Assembly (NCBI RefSeq): GCF_001591505.1
Contig: NZ_BCVA01000002.1
Span: forward strand, 1-64,000
Source of the DNA: Neobacillus niacini NBRC 15566
Lineage (GTDB): Bacteria > Bacillota > Bacilli > Bacillales > Cytobacillaceae
Length of the DNA: 64,000 nucleotides
Reading direction: 5' to 3'
Below are positions 17,811 through 27,763 of the stretch, piece by piece; the first letter of the stretch is position 1, and each line of letters starts with the position of its first letter. The notes under the pieces are model-generated. The model was not told where the DNA came from, ran no database searches, and saw nothing but the letters and a program-made list of their open reading frames with translations. The translations under genes and the position numbers were made by a program.

Positions 17811-17844
17811 AAAAAAGGTCATCCAGTTTAATGGATGACCTTTT
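17811..17844. terminator. bidirectional terminator
   Basis: Stem AAAAAGGTCATCCA / TGGATGACCTTTT between clpB and the converging yjzD-like gene. Confidence 0.88.
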
Positions 17845-17854
17845 GTCACAGTAT

Positions 17855-18040
17855 TTAGTGTTTTTCAACAGGATCATTAGGAATGACTGCCGTTGCAATA
17901 ACAATCAAAATGAAAACTCCAACAGAAACAATTGCACCTGACTGGAAGTTGAATACTCCGCCTTCAGTCATTGAACTAACTACATATGAAAGCATTTGCA
18001 CTAAAACAAACACCCAAAAAAAAGTCCAAAAGTATCGCAC
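17855..18040 (-). CDS. yjzD: DUF2929 (YjzD) small membrane protein
   Basis: A 61-residue protein with two hydrophobic helices (YFWTFFWVFVLVQMLSYVV and SVGVFILIVIATAVIP), matching the YjzD/DUF2929 family. In B. subtilis yjzD sits between yjzC and yjaU, as here. Function unknown. Confidence 0.82.
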   Translation of the reverse strand: MRYFWTFFWVFVLVQMLSYVVSSMTEGGVFNFQSGAIVSVGVFILIVIATAVIPNDPVEKH

Positions 18041-18219
18041 TATCTTTCACCTCTACCCTATTATCATCTCTCATAATATTACCATATGCTATTGAAATAA
18101 TAAAAGCAAAAATTCAAAACACTGGGCCGTCTACAATCGGATATGTAAAAAAAACACCAGGTTTAAAAATAAAAACACCATTGTATAACTGTCCAATAGG
18201 CTATATTCCCTTTCATCTC

Positions 18220-18233
18220 ATGTGAAATCACAT
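18220..18233. repeat. palindrome upstream of the yjaU-like gene
   Basis: ATGTGA-AA-TCACAT, perfect 6-bp arms with a 2-bp centre, about 40 bp before the start codon. The half-sites resemble a Crp/Fnr site but the spacing is 2, not 6. Confidence 0.35.
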
Positions 18234-18271
18234 ACAATATTTTGAGGAAATATGTAAAAGGAGATTTAGCG

Positions 18272-18994
18272 ATGGAGAACCGGAATTTTCAGATGGATAC
18301 CGAGTGGAATATCATCCATTACCCTGAAAAGCCCACAGGTTTTGGAATTTTAATAATTGGAGATGAAAGGCATTTTGTTGATGAAAGCAAATGCTTTTGG
18401 ACTCAGAATGAAGGTAGACTGGCCATAATCAATCAATTGAAAGAATCAGGATATACTATTTTTTCCTCAAATTTGTATGGGCGAAACTGGGGAAGTGACC
18501 ATTCTGTAGAGCTAGCTCAAAGGCTTTATCAGCAAGTAATTAGAAGTGAAATTCTTAATAATAAAGTTCATCTAATAGCCGAGGGCATGGGGGCCCTGGT
18601 GGCTGTTAGATTAATGGAGAAAATGCAGGGGAAATTGAGGTCAGTCGTTTTATTAAATCCCATTCTTTCTTTAAAAAAACATATCGAACTTGAAAAAGAA
18701 CACAAGTTTTTCTATAAAAAGCTTATGAGAGAATTAACAGCTGCCTATAAAACGGATCAAGACACACTTGAGCAAGAACTTCAAGATATGGAAGATGAAG
18801 TTCAATTGAATATGGGCATTCCAATCAAGATAATCCATGTTATGTCCAGTGGTAAATCCTATAACCAATCAAAACAGCTGCAAAAATTACTGGCTAATAC
18901 GGATATTAGTCCAACATATATTGTTCCTGAAAAAAAACAACAGCTTGGAAATATGATGAAAAAGTTTTTCAATCAGTTTGAAAAGGTGCTATAA
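18272..18994 (+). CDS. yjaU: YjaU-like alpha/beta hydrolase fold protein
   Basis: A 240-residue protein beginning at ATG 18272 behind AAAGGAG. An alpha/beta hydrolase fold is suggested by VHLIAEGMGALVAVRLME, where the nucleophile-elbow Ser is replaced (AEGMGA), so it may be catalytically inactive. The position between yjzD- and yjaV-like genes matches B. subtilis yjaU. Function unknown. Confidence 0.75.
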   Translation: MENRNFQMDTEWNIIHYPEKPTGFGILIIGDERHFVDESKCFWTQNEGRLAIINQLKESGYTIFSSNLYGRNWGSDHSVELAQRLYQQVIRSEILNNKVHLIAEGMGALVAVRLMEKMQGKLRSVVLLNPILSLKKHIELEKEHKFFYKKLMRELTAAYKTDQDTLEQELQDMEDEVQLNMGIPIKIIHVMSSGKSYNQSKQLQKLLANTDISPTYIVPEKKQQLGNMMKKFFNQFEKVL

Positions 18995-19077
18995 ATAGCT
19001 TCCTCCCCTAGAGAGATATAATTCTTCATGTAGCCGCATAGGATTCACTAATGAAGCTTGGGGAGGAAGGAATAGTA

Positions 19078-19896
19078 ATGGACAAGGTCGTTATTATTGG
19101 AGTATTTGACTTTGTGAATTTTCATGTATGCAAATCATTACTTGATAAAGGGATTTTAGTAAGGGGAGTACAACTTGATACGAAAGAAAAGGAGGATATG
19201 GCAAGCGAAAAAAGACTAGAAATTGGAAGAAACGCTAACTTTGCTGAAGTTTCATTAGGGGACATAGCAAATCAATCTTCCGCGAATGAAACAATAGTAC
19301 TCTCTGTATATGACCTATATATGCGATATAAGGAAGATTACTTATTAACCGATCATTTGATAAGCAGTATAATTAATAAAAACAATTGGGAAAATATCGT
19401 AATTCTTGTTCCAAGTCAAATCTTAAAAAATGTGATTGATTCGAAGGCTGAAATCGTCATCGAGGATTTTTTAAAAAGGACTATATTACCGAATAAGCAT
19501 AGCTATTTACTTTATTTACCAACAGTATTTGGGCCATGGCAGCCAGAAACCTTTATATTCCAATCCTCTATTTTAACGGAATTAAATAGAGGTATGCCGT
19601 TTAAAGGACTGCGTGAGGAAACAAGTGACGCCCTATTTGTTGATGACGCGGTGAAAGCAATTATAGAGATAATGGAAATCAATCAGCCTGGAAAATACCT
19701 TCTCCAAAGTGGAAAGGACAATCAATGGGACTCATGTGCAGCCTTACTTCAATTAAGCGAACAAGATTTAAACAAGCGAATACTAGAAATAAAGGATAAA
19801 GATATTATAAAAAAAATTGTACCTAGCACCGTTCCATTATCAGTTGCGTTGACTAAACAAATTGAACATACTCACCGCTTAAATGCTGATCATTAA
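19078..19896 (+). CDS. yjaV: YjaV-like NAD(P)-binding epimerase-type protein
   Basis: A 272-residue protein with a Rossmann-like N-terminus (KVVIIGVFDFVNFHVCKSLL), LPTVFGPWQPETF and a mid-protein LFVDDAVKAIIEI stretch, as in extended SDR/epimerase proteins. The classical GxxGxxG is degenerate, so cofactor binding is uncertain. ATG 19078 follows GGGGAGGAAGG. Probably co-transcribed with the yjaU-like gene. Confidence 0.75.
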   Translation: MDKVVIIGVFDFVNFHVCKSLLDKGILVRGVQLDTKEKEDMASEKRLEIGRNANFAEVSLGDIANQSSANETIVLSVYDLYMRYKEDYLLTDHLISSIINKNNWENIVILVPSQILKNVIDSKAEIVIEDFLKRTILPNKHSYLLYLPTVFGPWQPETFIFQSSILTELNRGMPFKGLREETSDALFVDDAVKAIIEIMEINQPGKYLLQSGKDNQWDSCAALLQLSEQDLNKRILEIKDKDIIKKIVPSTVPLSVALTKQIEHTHRLNADH

Positions 19897-19898
19897 GA

Positions 19899-19930
19899 AA
19901 AGCTGCCGTGACATAGGCAGCTTATTTTTT
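19899..19930. terminator. terminator after the yjaV-like gene
   Basis: Stem AAGCTGCC / GGCAGCTT then ATTTTTT. Confidence 0.82.
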
Positions 19931-20146
19931 CTTCAAAAATCCTTGTACAAAAGGATAAACCTTTTGAAATAGTGGTTTTAAATTTTGGGAGGAATCCCTT
20001 AATTTACTTATGTTATCTATTATTGATTCTATATCGAGTGTAGATGGATTGAACTGAGGACTACCATGATTGCCCCGAACACTCTCTTTTTGTTTACCAA
20101 ACATCATTCTTGAAAAGCGATCATCCCGATTGCTTTCATTCCCCAT
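19922..20146 (-). CDS. small hydrophilic protein at the yjzB position
   Basis: A 74-residue soluble protein (starts MGNESNRDDRFSRMMFGK, ends VYPFVQGFLKKK) with AGGAGG before ATG 20146. B. subtilis has the small gene yjzB immediately before fabHA, but orientation and homology could not be confirmed. med and comZ, which lie here in B. subtilis, are not present. Function unknown. Confidence 0.6.
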   Translation of the reverse strand: MGNESNRDDRFSRMMFGKQKESVRGNHGSPQFNPSTLDIESIIDNISKLRDSSQNLKPLFQKVYPFVQGFLKKK

Positions 20147-20268
20147 CGTACTGCCTCCTCCTAATAGTGTGATTCCCCTTTAGATTATGAAGTTTATGAA
20201 CAAATGGTATGGACATAAGCGGGGATGGTTCATTTAAATGTTGCTTATTTATACTTTTATTTGATAAA

Positions 20269-20287
20269 ATTAGTACCAAGTCATAAT
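20269..20287 (+). promoter_or_regulatory. FapR operator of fabH-fabF
   Basis: ATTAGTACCAAGTCATAAT resembles the FapR consensus and shares its first 11 bases with the perfect copy before fabI at 40620-40638; two bases of the right arm differ. It overlaps the promoter region of fabH. Confidence 0.75.
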
Positions 20288-20327
20288 AATTACTAATAAT
20301 TGATTAATCATATAAGGGGATGATTCC

Positions 20328-21260
20328 TTGAACGCTGGAATTGTTGGAATTGGAAGGTTTTTGCCAGAGAAGGTTGTTACAAATGCGGATTTAGAAAAAA
20401 TTATGGATACATCAGATGAATGGATTCGAACACGAACAGGCATTGAAGAACGTCGTATCGCAGATGATAACACTAATACATCTGATATGGGATTTGCTGC
20501 TGCTCAAAAAGCAATCCAAGATGCAGGTATCACAGCAGAGGATATCGATTTAATCTTGGTTGCAACCGTAACGCCAGATCAGCCATTTCCTTCCGTTGCG
20601 TGCATGCTTCAAGAACGATTAGGTGCGAAAAAAGCTGCCGCAATGGACGTTAGTGCAGCATGTGCAGGTTTTATGTACGGTATTATTACCGGAAAGCAGT
20701 TTGTTGAATCAGGAGCTTATAAGCATGTTCTAGTAGTGGGGGTTGAAAAACTTTCAAAGATCACCGACTGGAATGACCGAAACACTGCCGTCTTATTCGG
20801 AGATGGTGCTGGCGCCGTTATCGTTGGAGAGGTGTCTGAGGGTAGAGGAATTCTTTCGTTTGAATTGGGTGCAGATGGCACGGGTGCAAAGCATTTATAC
20901 CAAGATGAGTATATTATCATGAATGGACGGGAAGTATTTAAGTTTGCTGTTCGCCAGATGGGTGAAAGCTGTATTAACGTTCTTGAAAAAGCGGGGCTTA
21001 CAAAAGAGGATGTTGATTTCCTTATCCCTCACCAAGCTAATATTCGTATTATGGAGGCTTCGAGACAAAGGCTTGAACTTCCAGTGGAAAAAATGTCAAA
21101 GACTGTGCATAAATACGGGAATACTTCGGCAGCATCTATTCCCATCTCTATTGTTGAGGAATTAGAGGCTGGAAGAATTAAAGACGATGACCTAATTGTT
21201 ATGGTCGGTTTTGGCGGCGGTTTAACATGGGGTGCCATTGCGATTAGATGGGGTAAATAA
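20328..21260 (+). CDS. fabH: beta-ketoacyl-ACP synthase III FabH
   Basis: A 310-residue FabH. It condenses malonyl-ACP with an acyl-CoA primer to start fatty-acid synthesis. The catalytic Cys is in SAACAGF, the His in PHQANIR and the Asn in GNTSAAS. TTG start at 20328 with AAGGGGATG upstream. Followed 48 bases later by fabF in one operon, under a FapR-type operator. Confidence 0.96.
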   Translation: MNAGIVGIGRFLPEKVVTNADLEKIMDTSDEWIRTRTGIEERRIADDNTNTSDMGFAAAQKAIQDAGITAEDIDLILVATVTPDQPFPSVACMLQERLGAKKAAAMDVSAACAGFMYGIITGKQFVESGAYKHVLVVGVEKLSKITDWNDRNTAVLFGDGAGAVIVGEVSEGRGILSFELGADGTGAKHLYQDEYIIMNGREVFKFAVRQMGESCINVLEKAGLTKEDVDFLIPHQANIRIMEASRQRLELPVEKMSKTVHKYGNTSAASIPISIVEELEAGRIKDDDLIVMVGFGGGLTWGAIAIRWGK

Positions 21261-21308
21261 GAGAAATAGTTAACTATATATTGAAGTGTATTAAAGGAGA
21301 TGTATTAT

Positions 21309-22550
21309 ATGGATAAGCGCAGGGTTGTGGTTACTGGTCTAGGAGCGGTTACCCCGCTTGGTAACGATGTTGAAACGACATGGAAAGGGATTATTGAAGG
21401 AAAGTCTGGAATTGGCCCTTTAACACGTGTGAATGCAGAAGAGTATCCTGCAAAAGTTGCGGCACAGATTAATGACTTTAATCCAGAAACCTTTATGGAT
21501 AGAAAAGAAGCAAGAAAAATGGACCGTTTTACCCAGTATGCGGTTGCAGCAGCGCTGATGGCTGTTGAGGATGCAAAGCTAACCATTACTGACGAAAATG
21601 CCGATCGTATCGGGGTGTGGATTGGTTCCGGTATTGGCGGAATGGAAACATTTGAAGAACAATATGAAATCTTTCAGAAAAGAGGGTACCGCAGGGTAAG
21701 TCCATTCTTTGTACCGATGCTGATTCCTGATATGGCGACTGGTCAAGTTTCGATCAGACTTGGTGCAAAAGGATTTAATTCTTGTACGGTAACTGCATGT
21801 GCAACAGGAACGAACTCAATTGGTGACGCCTTTAAAGTCATTCAGCGTGGAGACGCGGATGCCATGGTTACAGGTGGAGCAGAAGCACCAATTACGAAAA
21901 TGTCAGTAGCTGGTTTCTGTGCGAATACAGCTCTTTCTACGAATCCAGATCCTAAAAATGCCAGCAGGCCATTTGATAAAAACCGCGATGGATTTGTTAT
22001 CGGTGAGGGAGCGGGTATCGTTGTACTTGAAGAATTAGAACACGCATTAGCACGCGGTGCAAAAATATATGCTGAGATCGTTGGATACGGTGCAACAGGT
22101 GATGCCTATCATATAACAGCACCAGCCCCTGGTGGTGAAGGCGGCGCGCGCGCGATGAAAATGGCTATTAACGATGCCGGATTAAATATTGAAGAAATCG
22201 ATTATATCAATGCACATGGAACTAGTACGGAGTATAACGATAAATTTGAGACACTCGCAGTTAAAGAAGTTTTTGGAGTCCATGCATACAATTTGGCAAT
22301 GAGTTCAACTAAATCAATGACAGGTCATCTTCTAGGAGCAGCTGGTGGTGTTGAAGCAATTTTTACTGTCCTTGCGATGAAAGACAGTATTCTTCCTCCA
22401 ACGATCAATTATGAAACTGCAGATCCAGAATGTGATTTAGATTATGTCCCAAATAAGGCACGTCAAAAGGAAATAAAAGCAGCAATGAGTAATTCTCTAG
22501 GCTTTGGAGGCCATAATGCAACAATAGTCTTCAAAAAATATGAAAAATAA
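21309..22550 (+). CDS. fabF: beta-ketoacyl-ACP synthase II FabF
   Basis: A 413-residue FabF from ATG 21309 (AAAGGAG 9 bases upstream; an ATG at 21300 overlaps that site). The active-site Cys is in TACATGTNS, the histidines in [11 protein letters not shown] and [11 protein letters not shown]. It elongates fatty acids in type II synthesis. Confidence 0.96.
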   Translation: MDKRRVVVTGLGAVTPLGNDVETTWKGIIEGKSGIGPLTRVNAEEYPAKVAAQINDFNPETFMDRKEARKMDRFTQYAVAAALMAVEDAKLTITDENADRIGVWIGSGIGGMETFEEQYEIFQKRGYRRVSPFFVPMLIPDMATGQVSIRLGAKGFNSCTVTACATGTNSIGDAFKVIQRGDADAMVTGGAEAPITKMSVAGFCANTALSTNPDPKNASRPFDKNRDGFVIGEGAGIVVLEELEHALARGAKIYAEIVGYGATGDAYHITAPAPGGEGGARAMKMAINDAGLNIEEIDYINAHGTSTEYNDKFETLAVKEVFGVHAYNLAMSSTKSMTGHLLGAAGGVEAIFTVLAMKDSILPPTINYETADPECDLDYVPNKARQKEIKAAMSNSLGFGGHNATIVFKKYEK

Positions 22551-22552
22551 GC

Positions 22553-22587
22553 AGCCTGACCAGGAAAACACCTGGTCGGCTTTTTTC
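22553..22587 (+). terminator. terminator after fabF
   Basis: Stem GCCTGACCAGG / CCTGGTCGGC followed by TTTTTT. Confidence 0.9.
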
Positions 22588-22665
22588 TTTTATAGGACGA
22601 CCAACGCGAACCACTTTTCATATCATTCATACTATGTAAAAAATGATAAGGTTTGGAGTGAGGAA

Positions 22666-23475
22666 ATGGGCATCATTCGAACTGATAAGTGGCTGGAGGA
22701 TGAGTTTGATCGTCCATTAAAAATATGCGAAAAGCTGCTCCCTGTTTTTAAGGGGCAAAGTGCTTCAAAGGTCTACAATCAATTGATAGATTTTGGGATG
22801 TACAGAGCCTCCCGGAGGACTGAGGAAATATTCAACGCTATGAAGGATAATATGGTTTGGCAAGAAGTGGAGGGGATTTTTCAGGAATATAAAAAGAAAT
22901 GGGGCGGACCAGATATACCTATCTACATTTTTCCCATTGGACAAAGTAGAAGCTTCTTTTTTAGACAAGAAGATAAGGTGAAGGGTGGGGTCTCCTACCC
23001 GGACAAAATGTTTTTATTTCTTTCCGACAGCGTACCTTCAAAAGAGTTAGAAGCGCTATTTGTCCATGAATACCATCACATTTGCAGGTTAAATAAACAA
23101 ACTAAAAGATTAGATGATTATACATTGCTTGATTCAATCATTATTGAAGGACTTGCAGAATACTCTGTTTTAATTCATTGCGGGAAAGATTATTTAGCCG
23201 ATTGGTGTAAGATGTATTCAGAAGCTGAATTAGATAATCTTTGGGAAAAATTTTTACAAGGCAACTTAGACATAAAAAAGAGTGAAAAAAAACATGATGA
23301 TTTATTGTATGGTTCAGGAAAAATACCAAGATTACTTGGATACGCTGTTGGTTTTAAAATTGTTGAAGATTATTATCGTAATTATGAATATTCTACAAAA
23401 CTATCCTTTACTCAACCTGCAAAGAAATATTTAATAACTGAACAAAACTATACAAAAAATGGCCGAAAAAAATAG
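22666..23475 (+). CDS. yjaZ: YjaZ-like DUF2268 putative zinc protease
   Basis: A 269-residue DUF2268 protein with the metalloprotease signature HEYHH near residue 135 and a downstream IIEGLAEYSV glutamate, so a zinc-dependent protease is predicted. No signal peptide. ATG 22666 has GGAGTGAGG upstream; the longer frame reads back through the fabF terminator. Position after fabF matches B. subtilis yjaZ. Confidence 0.87.
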   Translation: MGIIRTDKWLEDEFDRPLKICEKLLPVFKGQSASKVYNQLIDFGMYRASRRTEEIFNAMKDNMVWQEVEGIFQEYKKKWGGPDIPIYIFPIGQSRSFFFRQEDKVKGGVSYPDKMFLFLSDSVPSKELEALFVHEYHHICRLNKQTKRLDDYTLLDSIIIEGLAEYSVLIHCGKDYLADWCKMYSEAELDNLWEKFLQGNLDIKKSEKKHDDLLYGSGKIPRLLGYAVGFKIVEDYYRNYEYSTKLSFTQPAKKYLITEQNYTKNGRKK

Positions 23476-23583
23476 GCTTTTTTTTTTATCCTCATCAAAG
23501 AGTATTTGGTTCTTAAGGAATAAATTAACTTCTGTCTGCCCATACTGATTGACAAACAGTTTCTTGAAGTGAGGGGTTGTACA

Positions 23584-24330
23584 ATGTTGTATCTTCATGA
23601 TGTTTGGGTAAATTGGTTTGAAGGTGAAGAAAACGGGTATAATGTGTGCCACTTTCATGAATGGCGCAAAGATGATGGTGTAGAGCTGTTAGATCAAGCT
23701 CCTTTGTTAAAAGTAGAACCGATTCTCTTTCACTATATTGAGAACGATCTCTCAGAATTGCCTCAACAGCTTCTAGATGATATTTTTCAAAAGGCATATT
23801 TAAGGAAAAACCATGAAAGGGTTCAACTTGAGTACTGCTTCGTGGTTACAGATGGGGTTGGAATATTAGCAGTTGATACGATTGGGTATTCAATACCAAT
23901 TAGAAAGAGCAGACTCATACCAAGACAGGAACAGCTTGTCTATGAAATGATTGCCAATCATGATGCAAAAAAATATCATTTTCAACAGAATTCAGTGGAT
24001 AAAGATTTTCATATTTTATCACCTGAACCGGAATTAATGACGGGATTAACGCGAAAAGAGCGTCAGCTAAAACAGTTGTTATTTATGGCACTTGATCAAT
24101 TACATACATCTAAGAACGAAGCAGAAGTCCGTTATTGGTTTACTGAATGGTGTCCAGAGCAATACTCGGCGATTCAGGAATTGAATTTTGAGAAAGCATG
24201 GGAGCAATTGTTTGAGGAAACGAAATACGGTTGGTCTAAAAAGCATGAAACTTTTTGTGAGAATTTAATAAAAGGTCAGCCATTTTTTGAAAAGCTATGG
24301 GAAATGGAGCATGGTCCGAAAGTAAATTAA
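23584..24330 (+). CDS. yjbA: UPF0736 family protein YjbA
   Basis: A 248-residue protein of the YjbA/UPF0736 (DUF3603) family, recognised by its N-terminus ([20 protein letters not shown]), its length and its position just before trpS. ATG 23584 has GAGGGG 7 bases upstream. Soluble, function unknown. Confidence 0.87.
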   Translation: MLYLHDVWVNWFEGEENGYNVCHFHEWRKDDGVELLDQAPLLKVEPILFHYIENDLSELPQQLLDDIFQKAYLRKNHERVQLEYCFVVTDGVGILAVDTIGYSIPIRKSRLIPRQEQLVYEMIANHDAKKYHFQQNSVDKDFHILSPEPELMTGLTRKERQLKQLLFMALDQLHTSKNEAEVRYWFTEWCPEQYSAIQELNFEKAWEQLFEETKYGWSKKHETFCENLIKGQPFFEKLWEMEHGPKVN

Positions 24331-24370
24331 AAAACAGGTCACGATAGTAAACACTTTCGTGACCTGTTTT
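24331..24370. terminator. bidirectional terminator
   Basis: Stem AAAACAGGTCACGA / TCGTGACCTGTTTT between the converging yjbA-like and trpS genes. Confidence 0.9.
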
Positions 24371-24372
24371 CT

Positions 24373-25383
<1,011 letters not shown>

Positions 25384-25390
25384 TTATATA

Positions 25391-25677
25391 AATAAAAAAA
25401 ACCATTCATCCCTAAAAACGATAGGGACGAATGGTTCGCGGTACCACCCTAATTACTCAAAAGAGTCACTCAATCCAGATCTATCTAGAATGGATAGACT
25501 AGGAATCCTTTTAACGCAAGGTTAACGTCTTTTCCTACTAATCATTTTGGAAGTTCAGAAAGAAGCTCAAAAGTCCATTCGGTATTTTTCCGTGTTTGTT
25601 TTCACCAGCCACAAACTCTCTGAAACGGTTAAAAATACGTACTACTCTTTGTCATCGCTAAAGTAAATAATTTATTT
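25391..25677 (-). promoter_or_regulatory. Trp T-box riboswitch leader of trpS
   Basis: On the minus strand the T-box AGGGTGGTACCGCG is at 25450-25437. A terminator stem (CCATTCGTCCCT / AGGGATGAATGG) lies at 25434-25402, then a T run. The specifier triplet TGG is at 25577-25575 within GAATGGAC. The promoter is TTGATT at 25712-25707, 17 bp, TATAAT at 25689-25684. Uncharged tRNA-Trp should favour antitermination. Confidence 0.9.
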
Positions 25678-25724
25678 ATACCTATTATAAATAAATGTAA
25701 ATTTGGAATCAAGTAAATGAAGGA

Positions 25725-25910
25725 TTACTTCTTCTTCCCGCCAACACCTTTCCATCCCGTTTGGAATCTCGCACTTTGGTCAACAAATTCAGAGCGTTTT
25801 TTTCCTCCGAAAGCCTTTTCACCAAAACCATTCGTGATTACACCCATAAATGCAGTAATTCCAATAATTAAAATCGCAACCATCGATAAATCAGCTATGT
25901 AGCCGGCCAT
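25725..25910 (-). CDS. small membrane protein of unknown function
   Basis: A 61-residue protein with one N-terminal membrane helix (about residues 5-28, MVAILIIGITAFMGVIT) and a basic Gly/Lys-rich tail ending VGGKKK. GGAGG precedes ATG 25910 by 7 bases. Not recognised as a named family. The plus-strand frame in the same place has no ribosome-binding site and is discounted. Confidence 0.68.
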   Translation of the reverse strand: MAGYIADLSMVAILIIGITAFMGVITNGFGEKAFGGKKRSEFVDQSARFQTGWKGVGGKKK

Positions 25911-26110
25911 GAATATACCTCCATATTCCCATTCTAAGTTATAATCAACTGTTTATAATGTTTAAATCTCCTCATGTATATTTTAAAAGAACTTGGATGT
26001 TATTAAAAGAGGTAAAGTTATAAAAACATTAAAAGTTATACAAAAATGAAGGCGTTTTCACTATGTGAGGTTTAATTGAGAATATTTCCGGGTATAGAAA
26101 GAATGAAACC

Positions 26111-26138
26111 TTTTCAATATTTAGACGTCTAATATAAT
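26111..26138 (+). promoter_or_regulatory. candidate spx promoter with palindromic spacer
   Basis: TTTTCA at 26111-26116, 16 bp, TATAAT at 26133-26138. A perfect 12-bp palindrome TTAGACGTCTAA at 26121-26132 fills the spacer, a good place for a repressor or redox regulator. Confidence 0.45.
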
Positions 26139-26241
26139 GAATAAATTTAAATAGGCTAAAAGTTTGACATTTAATTAAATTTGAAAAAGGGATACCTTTT
26201 TTAGAAACAGTGGTGTATAATTAATGATATATATTACTTAT

Positions 26242-26256
26242 TTATAATCATTTTAA
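26242..26256 (+). promoter_or_regulatory. PerR-like box upstream of spx
   Basis: TTATAATCATTTTAA matches the PerR/Fur-type 7-1-7 pattern TTATAAT-N-ATTATAA with one mismatch. PerR is known to act at spx in B. subtilis. The region is A+T rich, so a chance match is possible. Confidence 0.4.
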
Positions 26257-26326
26257 TCAAGAAACATTAATATGGATAGATTTACTATAGATTTGAATAG
26301 TAATTAAAAGAGGAGTGTGGAGACGA

Positions 26327-26722
26327 ATGGTAACATTATACACTTCACCAAGTTGTACATCATGCCGGAAAGCAAAATCATGGTTAGAAGAACATGAAAT
26401 TCCATATACCGAAAGAAATATTTTTTCTGAGCCATTATCGATTGAAGAGATTAAAGAAATCCTTCGTATGACTGAGGATGGTACAGACGAGATTATCTCT
26501 ACAAGATCAAAGACTTTTCAAAAGTTAGATGTTAATTTAGATACCATGCCGCTTCAGGATTTATTTGAATTAATTAAAGCTAATCCTGGTTTATTACGCC
26601 GTCCAATTATTATTGACGAAAAGCGTCTTCAGGTTGGATATAATGAGGACGAAATTCGACGTTTTTTACCTAGAAGAGTACGTACCTTCCAATTAAGAGA
26701 AGCTCAGCGTATGGTAAATTAA
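26327..26722 (+). CDS. spx: transcriptional regulator Spx
   Basis: A 131-residue ArsC-fold regulator that binds the RNA polymerase alpha subunit under thiol stress. The redox switch C10-x2-C13 is in SPSCTSC. ATG 26327 gives the standard [10 protein letters not shown] start. Degradation by ClpXP with the adaptor SpxH is known; a spxH gene lies at 33001-33870. Confidence 0.97.
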   Translation: MVTLYTSPSCTSCRKAKSWLEEHEIPYTERNIFSEPLSIEEIKEILRMTEDGTDEIISTRSKTFQKLDVNLDTMPLQDLFELIKANPGLLRRPIIIDEKRLQVGYNEDEIRRFLPRRVRTFQLREAQRMVN

Positions 26723-26735
26723 AACGAATGAGACT

Positions 26736-26762
26736 AAGCCTTCAAATCTGAAGGCTTTTTTT
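26736..26762 (+). terminator. terminator after spx
   Basis: Stem AGCCTTCA / TGAAGGCT followed by TTTTTT. Confidence 0.9.
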
Positions 26763-27024
26763 GCACCTCTTTTGGTTTGAGATTTCTCTGTCATTTTGTT
26801 ACAATATAAGGAATATCTAATTAATAGGCAAATGAATGGTTTTTGCAATTAGGAGTAAATTTATTTCCCAATTTGATACTTTTGTCATAAAATGAAAGTA
26901 CAGGGATTATAATCTTTTTTTACATTACAATAATTAATCCTTTCTACTTGGGTAATTGCCAAAAAGCATTGTCTGCTGGGGGTATTTTGTCCCTTCAATA
27001 AGGAAACGGAAGGGAGAGGTAACG

Positions 27025-27699
27025 ATGGAAATCGAACGAATTAATGAGAATACAGTAAAGTTTTACATTTCTTATGGTGATATAGAAGAACGAGGCTTCG
27101 ATCGTGAAGAAATTTGGTACAATCGGGAGCGAAGTGAGGAGCTTTTCTGGGAAATGATGGATGAAGTACATCAAGAAGAAGAGTTTGTTGTTGAAGGCCC
27201 GCTGTGGATTCAAGTGCAGGCATTAGAGAAAGGGCTAGAAATTCTTGTGACAAAAGCACAGGTGTCAAAGGATGGACAAAAGTTTGAGCTGCCAATCCCA
27301 AATGAAAAATTAAAGGATCTGCCTGTTGATGGCAACATAGAAGAGATCCTGGATCACCATTTTAATCCTGGAAATCGTGATGATGCTGATGATCTTTTAC
27401 TTGAAGAAGAATCGTTAGAGTTTTTAATTGCTTTCAAAGATTTTGAAGATGTCATTATGTTATCAAATCGTGGCGGACTTGATGATTTGGTTACTGTGTT
27501 GTACAACTTTGAAAATAAATATTATTTATATACTGAGTTTCCAGAAGATTTATTTGAAGAAGATGAAATTGATGATATTCTAAGTATTCTGCTTGAATAT
27601 GGTTATGAAACACAACTCACTATTCATCGAATCCATGAGTATGGGAAAAAGATAATTTCTGAGAATGTTTTTGCTGAAATAAGAAAACATTTTAAATAA
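27025..27699 (+). CDS. mecA: adaptor protein MecA
   Basis: A 224-residue MecA: the N-terminal substrate-binding part starts MEIERINENTVKFYISYGDIEERGFD, an acidic linker follows, and the C-terminal ClpC-binding domain is about residues 115-224. It delivers ComK and other substrates to ClpCP. ATG 27025 has AGGGAGAGG upstream. Order spx-mecA-coiA is the usual competence-control region. Confidence 0.96.
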   Translation: MEIERINENTVKFYISYGDIEERGFDREEIWYNRERSEELFWEMMDEVHQEEEFVVEGPLWIQVQALEKGLEILVTKAQVSKDGQKFELPIPNEKLKDLPVDGNIEEILDHHFNPGNRDDADDLLLEEESLEFLIAFKDFEDVIMLSNRGGLDDLVTVLYNFENKYYLYTEFPEDLFEEDEIDDILSILLEYGYETQLTIHRIHEYGKKIISENVFAEIRKHFK

Positions 27700-27703
27700 A
27701 CGT

Positions 27704-27736
27704 GCCGATTTCGATTTTTGAAATCGGTATTTTTTA
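27704..27736 (+). terminator. terminator after mecA
   Basis: Stem CCGATTTC / GAAATCGG then TATTTTTT. Confidence 0.88.
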
Positions 27737-27763
27737 CATAGGTATAAAAACTTTTTGAGGGTG

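Larger units (their letters stand above)
25911..26326. other. long intergenic region upstream of spx
   Basis: About 416 bp of very A+T-rich DNA without a convincing gene. It holds at least two plausible -10 elements (TATAAT at 26133-26138 and near 26217) and the two motifs listed separately, consistent with the multi-promoter control known for spx in B. subtilis. Confidence 0.6.

Noticed and set aside
17883..18095. Plus-strand frames opposite yjzD
   Set aside because: No ribosome-binding site and low-complexity translation; the minus-strand frame is a known family.
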